The notes beneath the pieces are model-generated. The model was not told the origin of the DNA. It saw nothing but the letters and a program-made list of their open reading frames with translations, and ran no database searches. Shown here in pieces: positions 1 through 5,584 of a stretch of 5,584 bases of DNA (positions within the stretch are counted from its first letter, which is position 1; each line of letters begins with the position of its first letter). Both the position numbers and the translations under genes were made by a program. The DNA is from an archaeon CG07_land_8_20_14_0_80_38_8 (lineage in GTDB: Archaea > Nanobdellota > Nanobdellia > Tiddalikarchaeales > Tiddalikarchaeaceae), in contig PEWF01000097.1 in NCBI GenBank assembly GCA_002779595.1, positions 1 through 5,584 of the forward strand, given 5' to 3'.

Positions 1-1
1 C

Positions 2-283
2 AGCGTAAACCAGGGAGTATACCAGTTAGCACAAGCAGGAACTGGTGTAACAGCAGCAAACGTTACTGAAAACAGAGCATACCTACAATTAGTAGAGAAT
101 GCTTTCGGAAGCGGAAAAACAGTACTCGTTGTTGCAGGATACGCAGCAAAAGATACAAAAATGGCATGCCAGTTACTGGCAGCGAAAGTAGTAGGACTAT
201 CAAGCATCAGCTTGACAGGAAACCTTGTCTGGTTAGACACCAGCGGAACTGCTTACAGCCAAGTAAGTATTGTATCCAGCTAA
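2..283 (+). CDS. S-layer protein, C-terminal fragment (5' end outside window)
   Basis: The open frame enters at base 2 and runs 93 codons to TAA at 281-283; the start lies upstream of the window. The fragment is rich in Ala, Val, Gly, Ser and Thr with very few charged residues, as expected for a secreted surface protein. Fragment residues 30-61 contain a helix-strand unit (LVENAFGSGKTVLVV, then AGYAAKDTKMACQLLA) that resembles the repeated C-terminal unit of archaeal S-layer glycoproteins, where a 'VVAGY..DT..A..L' pattern recurs. It ends in a beta-prone, Ser/Thr-rich stretch with no C-terminal membrane helix, so anchoring would have to occur elsewhere or by lattice contacts. There is one N-glycosylation sequon (NVT, residues 20-22). 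A strong terminator follows at once, which suits a highly expressed gene. The S-layer assignment rests on remembered family resemblance of a short fragment; another repetitive surface protein is possible. Confidence 0.66.
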   Translation, partial: SVNQGVYQLAQAGTGVTAANVTENRAYLQLVENAFGSGKTVLVVAGYAAKDTKMACQLLAAKVVGLSSISLTGNLVWLDTSGTAYSQVSIVSS

Positions 284-293
284 AAACATTTAA

Positions 294-331
294 GGAAGGA
301 GAGGGAATAATTCCCTCCTTCCCTTTTTTTT
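294..331 (+). terminator. Hairpin plus T-tract transcription terminator
   Basis: GGAAGG (294-299) pairs with CCTTCC (317-322), and AGGGAA (302-307) pairs with TTCCCT (311-316). This leaves a 3-base loop (TAA) and a 2-base bulge (AG, 300-301). Eight T residues follow at 324-331. It begins 10 bases after the S-layer stop codon. Archaeal termination mainly needs the T-tract; the 12-bp stem may also protect the 3' end of an abundant mRNA. Confidence 0.78.
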
Positions 332-343
332 ATTCCAAAAACA

Positions 344-352
344 TTTTAAATA
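344..352 (+). promoter_or_regulatory. Archaeal TATA box (TTTTAAATA)
   Basis: TTTTAAATA matches the archaeal box A pattern and is preceded by an A-rich stretch (337-343) that could serve as the BRE for TFB. With the usual 25-27 base spacing from the centre of the box, transcription would begin at about 373-376, only a few bases before the ATG at 379. That implies a leaderless or nearly leaderless transcript for the six-gene cluster. No other equally good promoter was seen further in, although internal promoters inside AT-rich coding sequence cannot be excluded by eye. Confidence 0.6.
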
Positions 353-378
353 CTACTAATGATTAGTTGAATGTAACA

Positions 379-747
379 ATGAAGATAAAAATACCCCGAA
401 AATTAGAATTAAAATTTAACTTAGAGAAAGCCAAAAACGTTTTCAGCTTCATAGGATTCGTATTATTCAGCGCTTTAACACTCTCAGGAATAGTGTACGG
501 AATACAGTATGCGAGGTATGAAATATACATAAAAGACAAGGAAGAGCAGTGCCAAACATTCACGCAATACTTGAACGATGAAGTCTTGTCCTACACAACC
601 GCGAACGTGACTGACTGCAACTGCCATTACGCAAATACTGACGTCGGAAAAAACATAGTATCAAACTGCTTATGCTCATGCAAATTATACGACGAGAACG
701 GAACAATAATAGATGAGGACTGGAACCCCTTATTCAGCACAATTTAA
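379..747 (+). CDS. Small cysteine-rich single-pass membrane protein, unknown function
   Basis: I do not recognise a family. The 122-residue protein has a basic, Lys/Arg-rich N-terminus (1-20), one membrane helix (about 21-43), then a roughly 75-residue soluble domain. The basic N-terminus predicts the soluble domain faces outside. That domain holds six cysteines: C58, a CNC pair (C80, C82, followed by H83) and a CLCSC cluster (C97, C99, C101). It also has two N-glycosylation sequons (NVT 76-78, NGT 107-109). Disulfides or a bound metal are both plausible. The start was set at ATG 379 because it fits the predicted transcription start; an in-frame TTG at 367 would add four residues (126 aa) but lies upstream of that site. 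The gene ends with tandem TAA codons and is 5 bases from truD, so it is probably the first gene of the cluster. A membrane-anchored thioredoxin-like protein encoded downstream could act on its cysteines (inference). Confidence 0.75.
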   Translation: MKIKIPRKLELKFNLEKAKNVFSFIGFVLFSALTLSGIVYGIQYARYEIYIKDKEEQCQTFTQYLNDEVLSYTTANVTDCNCHYANTDVGKNIVSNCLCSCKLYDENGTIIDEDWNPLFSTI

Positions 748-752
748 TAATT

Positions 753-1898
753 ATGTACCGCAGATACGATTTTGACTACAGCATTATAGGAATAACCGGA
801 AAATTATTCCCCTACTCAACAAAAGGGTTCATAAAAGATTCACCATCTGACTTCAAAGTAATAGAAGATGCCTGCAGAAAAAAAAAGGAAGAAAACGGCA
901 AATACACTTACTTCACCCTTGTAAAAAATGACTGGACAACAAGCAACGCATTAAACAAAATAGCCGGTTACTGCCATGTGAGCTGGAAAAGGTTCAACTT
1001 TGCAGGCACAAAAGACAAGCACGCAGTAACGCAGCAGTTAATCAGCGTGAAAGGAGTCAATGCTGAAACCCTTAAAAAATTAAAAATAAAAGATTTGGAA
1101 TTAAAGGACTTCTTCCAGAGCAATGAAGAACTCAAATTAGGGGAATTATACGGCAACAAATTCATAGTGAAAGTTAACGATTACGAATCAAAAAATGCCA
1201 AGGGAGTCCTTGAAAAATTCGAAGAATTCATCAGGAACGGCGTGCCAAATTATTACGGCGAACAAAGATTCGGAATCCAGCGCCCTGATAACCACCTAAT
1301 AGGTAAATTAATAATAAGAGAGGATTATGAGAACGCGCTTAAAGAATTATTAGCGCAAACATACCCTCAGGAAGGGGAAGTAAGCGCTAATGCAAGAAAT
1401 TATCTGATGAATAATTGGGGAAAATGGGAGGAAGCATACAATAAGTTCCCTAAATACTTAAGAATTGAAAGAATAATACTGCACCATTTAATAAAGCACC
1501 CAAATGATTACGTGAATGCGATAAGGAAACTGCCAAAAAATATAGCAAAAATTTTCGTATACGCTTACCAGTCATACATTTTCAACAATGCAGTTTCAGA
1601 AATGATAAAAAGAGGATTATTAACCAGTTTTGAACTGGAATTGCCGGGCTACGATTCTGACATGAACAAAATAGGAGGGGCAATAATAGAAGAAATACTT
1701 GAAAAGGAAGGGGTGAAATTAAGCGATTTCAAAGTCACAAGTTACCCAGAAATAAGTTGCAGGGGGACCAAAAGAAACACGCTAATATTCCCCGAAGAAT
1801 TCATAACAGAAAAAATCACAAAAAATAATTACACAATATCATTCAAACTCCCAAAAAGTTCTTATGCAACTATTGTCTTGCGGGAATTAATACAATGA
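753..1898 (+). CDS. truD: tRNA pseudouridine(13) synthase TruD
   Basis: Cytoplasmic TruD/Pus7-family enzyme that isomerises uridine 13 in the D arm of tRNA to pseudouridine. The 381-residue protein is near the usual archaeal length of about 400. Visible motifs in order are: the N-terminal 'GFIKDSPSDFKVIED' region (25-39), which matches the family's entry strand; the catalytic motif GTKDKHA (85-91) with the catalytic aspartate at D88; NYYGEQRFG (166-174), the family's hallmark; the TRUD insertion domain roughly between residues 180 and 330; YAYQSYIFN (270-278); LPGYD (297-301); and the C-terminal core strand FKLPKSSYATIVL (364-376). All key motifs are intact. The ATG at 753 lies 5 bases after the previous gene and has no clear Shine-Dalgarno. 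The stop overlaps the next gene's start as ATGA, indicating translational coupling. A run of nine A residues (878-886) is in frame here. Confidence 0.96.
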   Translation: MYRRYDFDYSIIGITGKLFPYSTKGFIKDSPSDFKVIEDACRKKKEENGKYTYFTLVKNDWTTSNALNKIAGYCHVSWKRFNFAGTKDKHAVTQQLISVKGVNAETLKKLKIKDLELKDFFQSNEELKLGELYGNKFIVKVNDYESKNAKGVLEKFEEFIRNGVPNYYGEQRFGIQRPDNHLIGKLIIREDYENALKELLAQTYPQEGEVSANARNYLMNNWGKWEEAYNKFPKYLRIERIILHHLIKHPNDYVNAIRKLPKNIAKIFVYAYQSYIFNNAVSEMIKRGLLTSFELELPGYDSDMNKIGGAIIEEILEKEGVKLSDFKVTSYPEISCRGTKRNTLIFPEEFITEKITKNNYTISFKLPKSSYATIVLRELIQ

Positions 1899-3163
1899 AT
1901 AAACAAGCAATAATTGTCGCGCTATTAATATCAGCAATAATACTCACACTCCACCCCTTAATGGAATGGGACGAATACGTTTACTTATTAAACGCGAAAT
2001 ACTTCGCAGGACAAAACATTTACTTTGAAAACATCCGCCCGCCAATCATTCCAGTAATATTATCATTCTTTTACAAATTCAACATTGAACAAGCAATAAT
2101 TGCTGCGCCAATAATTTTGTCAATAATTTACTTAATTACCTCGTACGTGCTATTCTCCAAATTCCTGAAAAACAGGAGAATAAGCGCGTTATTATTCATA
2201 TTAGCATCTCCGGTTTTCATATTTTATTTTGGAAAATTTATGACATCAATACCTGCAGGAATATTCCTCAACATTGCAGTAATATTCATGAAGAACTACA
2301 CAGAGAATCAGAAGAATCATGAATTGTATTTATGCTTCCTTTCAACATCACTCGCATTCCTGACACGCTACCCAATGGGATTAACATACCCGATAATACT
2401 CGCATTATATTTCATTTTTGCAAAAAATAAGAACTTGAAACAATTAATCATCAGCCAATTATTCTTCTTCGCGCCAATGCTGGTATGGATTAATTATGCT
2501 GGGCTGGAATCTTTCTATTACGCTTTATTATGGGCAAACCATGAAGTGAACGCATTATACTATTTGTACAATGCGCCGTTAATCATTGGTGCAGGAATAC
2601 TATTGCTGCCTTTCCTGTTAAAGTATAAATTCAGAAAGGAAGACGCATGGCAGATAATTCCATTAATAACAATCATCCTATTCTTCCAGTTATTCCCGAA
2701 CAAGAATGCAAGATTCCTAATACCAATACTGCCATTTTTAGGGATTATATTAATGAAAAATGTGAAAATTCCTGAAAAATACTTAAACATTTTATTAACA
2801 ATATTCTTTATCACCTCATTAATCTGCGCAGTTAATTACTGCAATTCATTATGCAATAACAGCGGCAATCTTGAAGAATTAAGGCAGTACTTTTCCAATC
2901 AGACAGGCGTAACTATTCTGTCAAATTTCTGGCCAATATGCTCTTATTACACTAATAATACCTGCTACGCGCTTCTTGAACCATTGGAAACACTGAATGA
3001 CAGGATTAATTACACGAACGCTTCATACATTATAATATCAACAAATTATGATTACCCAGAATATTCCAGCAGCCCGGAATCATTCGCTGAATACTCACTG
3101 AGCATGAATAAACTTATTAATAATAGTTGCGAGGAAATCATAATATACGGGGTAAATGAATAA
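1895..3163 (+). CDS. GT-C fold membrane glycosyltransferase, PMT/ArnT-like
   Basis: A 422-residue polytopic protein with roughly ten to twelve hydrophobic segments between residues 5 and 313, followed by a soluble tail of about 110 residues. After the first helix comes MEWDEYVY with the W25-D26-E27 triad typical of the first outer loop of GT-C enzymes, then RPPIIP (48-53). This is the arrangement seen in PMT_2/ArnT/GT39-GT83 proteins. TRYPMGL (157-163) and the NARFLIPILPFLG stretch (271-283) also match conserved loops of that group. Such enzymes move a sugar from a polyprenyl-phosphate carrier to a protein, lipid or glycan on the outer face; substrate and acceptor cannot be read here. The tail has six cysteines (C311, 316, 320, 349, 357, 412) and six N-x-S/T sequons, so it probably faces outside. 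The gene overlaps truD by 4 bases (ATGA), and its stop shares one base with the GT2 start (TAATG). Confidence 0.82.
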   Translation: MNKQAIIVALLISAIILTLHPLMEWDEYVYLLNAKYFAGQNIYFENIRPPIIPVILSFFYKFNIEQAIIAAPIILSIIYLITSYVLFSKFLKNRRISALLFILASPVFIFYFGKFMTSIPAGIFLNIAVIFMKNYTENQKNHELYLCFLSTSLAFLTRYPMGLTYPIILALYFIFAKNKNLKQLIISQLFFFAPMLVWINYAGLESFYYALLWANHEVNALYYLYNAPLIIGAGILLLPFLLKYKFRKEDAWQIIPLITIILFFQLFPNKNARFLIPILPFLGIILMKNVKIPEKYLNILLTIFFITSLICAVNYCNSLCNNSGNLEELRQYFSNQTGVTILSNFWPICSYYTNNTCYALLEPLETLNDRINYTNASYIIISTNYDYPEYSSSPESFAEYSLSMNKLINNSCEEIIIYGVNE

Positions 3164-4419
3164 TGGAACTGATATGCTTGACAGTTTTAGGGCTGTTATA
3201 TTTTGTGCTTTTCATCAGCTGCTTCTGGCTCATAGTCTTCCTTGACAACATGAGCGAATTAAAAAAAGACCCCAATCCTAAGAAGAAATATTTCATTTCA
3301 GCAATTGTGCCGGCTTATAATGAAGAGAAAACAATTGCAGAAACAATCAACAGTTTATTAAAACAGAATTATCCAAGAAAATTTTTTGAAATAATAGTCA
3401 TAAATGACGGAAGCACTGATGCCACAAGAAAAAAATGTGAGGAATACTCAAAAAAAGGATTAATCAGATTAATAAACCAGAAGAACGGCGGGAAAGCGAA
3501 CGCGATGAATAATGCAATAAAACGCGCAAAAGGCGAATTAATCTACGTCCTGGACGCTGACTCATGCGCTGACGAAAACAGCTTCAAGCACTTAATCGGC
3601 TACTTTGACAATCCAAGAGTGGCAGCAGTAACTAGCAGCATGAGAGTAACATGCAAGGAGAGTTTCCTGCAGAAAATACAATGGGTTGAATACTTGTTCA
3701 GCATTTTAATGAGAAAAATAATGAGTTTATTCAACTGCTTATACGTTACTCCCGGACCGGGAAGCATTTACAGGAAGAAAGTAATAAAAGAAATAGGAGG
3801 ATTCTCCGAGGAAACCCTGACAGAAGACATGGAAATCGCCTTCAACATACAGCACCATAATTACGTAATAGAAAACAGCCTGAACAGCACAGTATTAACA
3901 AACACTCCTGACAAATTAACAAATTTAATCAAACAGAGGCGCAGATGGTATACGGGATTCATAGAAGACAGCACATCATACAAGCACTTTTATTTCAATA
4001 AAAGCAAAGGATTCCTCGGAAGATTCCTCCTGCCGGCAAACGTATTAACAACAATTGCACTAATATTCCTAACATCATATTCAGTTTATACAATACTTGA
4101 CTCATTCTTCGTATCATACTCCAATATTGGTGCAGTGGAATTCAACTTTTTATCAATGATACAGCCAGAAAAACTGCCGTTGCTGATTTACGGAATCAAT
4201 TTGTACACTATAATGGGTTTAATATTTATGATAGTATCAATCATCATCATTTATTTCAGCCTTAAAACTTCAGACGAGGAAATAAACCTGAAAAATAATT
4301 TTCTGAACTACATATTTTACTTGTTCTTTTACTCGCTGCTCATGACATTATTCTGGACAGATTCCATAATTTACAAATTAATGTTCAGGAAGAACAATAA
4401 AGGGTGGAAGTATGGCTGA
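3163..4419 (+). CDS. Membrane-bound family 2 glycosyltransferase (processive-type, BcsA/PgaC-like)
   Basis: 418 residues: one N-terminal membrane helix (about 5-27), a cytoplasmic GT2 catalytic domain (about 44-275) and about three C-terminal membrane helices (about 288-312, 341-366, 381-404). The catalytic signature is complete: IVPAYNEE (48-55), NDGSTD (81-86) for nucleotide binding, DADS (131-134) as the metal-binding DxD, GPGSIYRK (198-205) at the acceptor site, TED (220-222) with the likely catalytic base, and QRRRW (258-262). The QxxRW motif together with flanking helices is typical of cellulose, hyaluronan, chitin and poly-GlcNAc synthases. These polymerise sugars from nucleotide donors at the inner face and extrude the chain, but single-addition enzymes share these motifs. 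The sugar cannot be predicted. It starts within the TAATG junction with the GT-C gene and overlaps the next gene by 8 bases. Pairing with the GT-C enzyme suggests a shared cell-surface glycan pathway (inference). Confidence 0.9.
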   Translation: MELICLTVLGLLYFVLFISCFWLIVFLDNMSELKKDPNPKKKYFISAIVPAYNEEKTIAETINSLLKQNYPRKFFEIIVINDGSTDATRKKCEEYSKKGLIRLINQKNGGKANAMNNAIKRAKGELIYVLDADSCADENSFKHLIGYFDNPRVAAVTSSMRVTCKESFLQKIQWVEYLFSILMRKIMSLFNCLYVTPGPGSIYRKKVIKEIGGFSEETLTEDMEIAFNIQHHNYVIENSLNSTVLTNTPDKLTNLIKQRRRWYTGFIEDSTSYKHFYFNKSKGFLGRFLLPANVLTTIALIFLTSYSVYTILDSFFVSYSNIGAVEFNFLSMIQPEKLPLLIYGINLYTIMGLIFMIVSIIIIYFSLKTSDEEINLKNNFLNYIFYLFFYSLLMTLFWTDSIIYKLMFRKNNKGWKYG

Positions 4420-5065
4420 AAAGAAACACTCAACAAATTTTTATTTCATAACTGCATTCTTCGTGTCTTCAGTAATTTTCATCTCAGGAATCGGAATCGG
4501 GATGATAATAAATGAATTGAAAAGCAGCAGCATAAGTTCAAGCATTGAAGAAATGAGCAGTTCACTGGCAGATGCGGAAATAGAATTATTGCTGATGGAT
4601 TACTTGGGAAGCAATTTAAGCTGCGATTATTTAATGCTGAAAAGCTCGGATTTAAGCATCCAGTCAGCAGAATTAGGAAACAAGCTTGACTTGTTCGAGG
4701 AATCCAACCAGGTAAACTCGGAATCCTACATTCCTCTGAAAGAGGATTACATGAGAGTATTAATCAAGAACTGGCTCACCCTTGAAAATATTAAAAAATC
4801 CTGCAACGCAAATTATTCCACAATACTCTATTTTTACAACAATGAAGGCTGCGCTTCCTGCGAGAACCAGGCATTCGTGCTGCAGTATTACAAAAATTTA
4901 ATGCAGAATGATGTGATGATTTTTGCCATTGACTCAAGTCTGAACATGGGCATTATAGAATTATTAAGATACAATTACGACATTCATGAATACCCATCCC
5001 TTGTAATCAACGGAGAACCATACCCAGGCTACCAGAACATGACCGTGCTCGGCGGATTATTATGA
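4412..5065 (+). CDS. Membrane-anchored thioredoxin-fold protein with CxxC motif
   Basis: 217 residues: a short basic N-terminus (MAEKKHS), one membrane helix (about 11-33), a mostly helical, Ser- and Glu-rich linker that may form a coiled coil (about 36-130), and a thioredoxin-like domain (about 136-217). In that domain, strand TILYFYNNE leads to GCASCENQ with C147 and C150 in CxxC spacing, followed by a helix. The strand VMIFAID (168-174) and the EYPSLVINGE segment (193-202) follow, the latter carrying a likely cis-proline (P195). This order matches the thioredoxin fold. Topology places the domain outside the membrane, so it is probably a thiol-disulfide oxidoreductase like DsbA or an extracytoplasmic thioredoxin. 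CASC lacks the usual CPxC/CGPC proline, so redox direction is unclear. C71 and C131 lie in the linker. From memory, similar uncharacterised proteins occur in DPANN archaea. It overlaps the GT2 gene by 8 bases and trm56 by 4 (ATGA). Confidence 0.8.
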   Translation: MAEKKHSTNFYFITAFFVSSVIFISGIGIGMIINELKSSSISSSIEEMSSSLADAEIELLLMDYLGSNLSCDYLMLKSSDLSIQSAELGNKLDLFEESNQVNSESYIPLKEDYMRVLIKNWLTLENIKKSCNANYSTILYFYNNEGCASCENQAFVLQYYKNLMQNDVMIFAIDSSLNMGIIELLRYNYDIHEYPSLVINGEPYPGYQNMTVLGGLL

Positions 5066-5574
5066 TAGCAGTCCTGAGATTAAGCCACAGAAAGAAAAGA
5101 GACAAAAGAATATCCACTCATGCAGGATTAGTCAGCCGCGCATTGGGCGCTGACAAAATAATATACACAGGGGACGAAGACAATGTTCTGTTAAATTCAG
5201 TCAATAATGTTGTGAAACACTGGGGCGGCAAATTCACAGCAGAATACTCAAAGCATTATGAAAAAATTATAAATGAATATAAGAAAAAAAAATTCTTAAT
5301 AGTGCACCTGACAATGTACGGATTAAAACTTGAAAAAGAGATTAGAAAAATCAGGAAGCGCAAAAACATTCTTGTAATAATTGGCGGGGAAAAAGTCCCG
5401 AAAGAAATATACGAATTAAGCGATTATAACCTAAGCGTTACCAGCCAGCCCCACAGCGAAATAGCAGCGCTCGCATTATTCCTTGACTATTACTATAAAG
5501 GCAAGGAATTAAGCAGGAAATTCCCGCATGGAAAGAGAATAAAGCCTGACGCAAAGCATAAAATATTCATTTAA
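5062..5574 (+). CDS. trm56: tRNA (cytidine(56)-2'-O)-methyltransferase Trm56
   Basis: SPOUT-class, S-adenosylmethionine-dependent enzyme that methylates the ribose of C56 in the T-loop of archaeal tRNAs, at the tRNA elbow. The 170-residue protein is full length for the family (about 170-200). Recognised motifs are: VLRLSHR (4-10), RDKRISTHAGL (13-23), VHLTMYG (81-87), the knot/cofactor region VIIGGEKVP (105-113), and VTSQPHSEIAALALFLD (126-142). The last of these is the hallmark C-terminal trefoil-knot segment. The family is almost restricted to archaea, so it is also a strong taxonomic clue. Translation begins at an ATG overlapping the previous stop (ATGA). The gene stops 10 bases before the window end, so whether the operon continues cannot be seen. 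A run of nine A residues at 5284-5292 encodes part of a KKKK stretch and is in frame. Confidence 0.95.
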   Translation: MIAVLRLSHRKKRDKRISTHAGLVSRALGADKIIYTGDEDNVLLNSVNNVVKHWGGKFTAEYSKHYEKIINEYKKKKFLIVHLTMYGLKLEKEIRKIRKRKNILVIIGGEKVPKEIYELSDYNLSVTSQPHSEIAALALFLDYYYKGKELSRKFPHGKRIKPDAKHKIFI

Positions 5575-5584
5575 TATTCAACAG

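Noticed and set aside
166..366. 66-codon + strand open frame overlapping the S-layer end, terminator and promoter
   Set aside because: It lies in another frame of the S-layer gene, translates through the terminator hairpin and T tract, and its product has no recognisable features.
363..563. 66-codon minus-strand frame opposite the cysteine-rich protein
   Set aside because: Antisense shadow of a better-supported gene with a membrane helix and a promoter; no minus-strand promoter or motif seen.
968..1165. 65-codon minus-strand frame opposite truD
   Set aside because: Lies opposite the catalytic region of truD, where conserved motifs prove the + strand is coding.
1624..1638. Perfect inverted repeat CCAGTT-TTG-AACTGG
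   Set aside because: It is inside the truD coding region, has no T tract, and a 6-bp stem is likely by chance in 5.6 kb.
2560..2814. 84-codon minus-strand frame opposite the GT-C gene
   Set aside because: Antisense to hydrophobic membrane segments; the product has no recognisable domain and the + strand frame is continuous over 422 codons.
1..5584. CRISPR array, insertion sequence, tRNA or rRNA gene, defence island or toxin-antitoxin pair
   Set aside because: I looked for spaced direct repeats, terminal inverted repeats, transposase or nuclease motifs and tRNA-like cloverleaf or CCA ends and saw none; coding density is almost complete on one strand.

Overview
The window looks like archaeal chromosomal DNA, most likely from a small-genome DPANN lineage (Woesearchaeota/Pacearchaeota-like). 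The reasons are a Trm56-type tRNA ribose methyltransferase (an essentially archaeal family), an archaeal-style TruD, the end of a probable S-layer gene, an AT-rich TATA box placed for an almost leaderless transcript, AT-rich sequence, and tight gene packing with overlapping starts and stops and no strong Shine-Dalgarno sites. The lineage is inferred from style and family resemblance, not from a marker-gene tree.

Layout: everything is on the + strand. Bases 2-283 are the last 93 codons of a probable S-layer protein, closed by a strong hairpin and T-tract terminator (294-331). Twelve bases later a TATA box (344-352) probably starts a new transcript of six genes with almost no spacers: a small cysteine-rich single-pass membrane protein (379-747); truD, the tRNA pseudouridine-13 synthase (753-1898); a multi-spanning GT-C/PMT-type glycosyltransferase (1895-3163); a membrane GT2 glycosyltransferase of the cellulose/hyaluronan/poly-GlcNAc synthase type (3163-4419); a membrane-anchored thioredoxin-fold protein with a CASC motif (4412-5065); and trm56, the tRNA C56 2'-O-methyltransferase (5062-5574). 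No stretch over 300 bases lacks a gene. The last 10 bases hold nothing recognisable.

How the genes fit together: two tRNA elbow/D-arm modification enzymes (Psi13, Cm56) bracket a block of envelope genes. The two glycosyltransferases suggest making or decorating a surface glycan: GT2 would use a nucleotide sugar at the inner face, and GT-C would use a lipid-phosphate sugar at the outer face. The cysteine-rich ectodomain, the six-cysteine tail of the GT-C enzyme and the CxxC thioredoxin-fold protein suggest disulfide chemistry outside the membrane. This functional link is inference; the gene order, overlaps and motifs are read directly from the sequence. The most unusual parts are the uncharacterised cysteine-rich protein, the thioredoxin-like protein and the sequon- and cysteine-rich GT-C tail.
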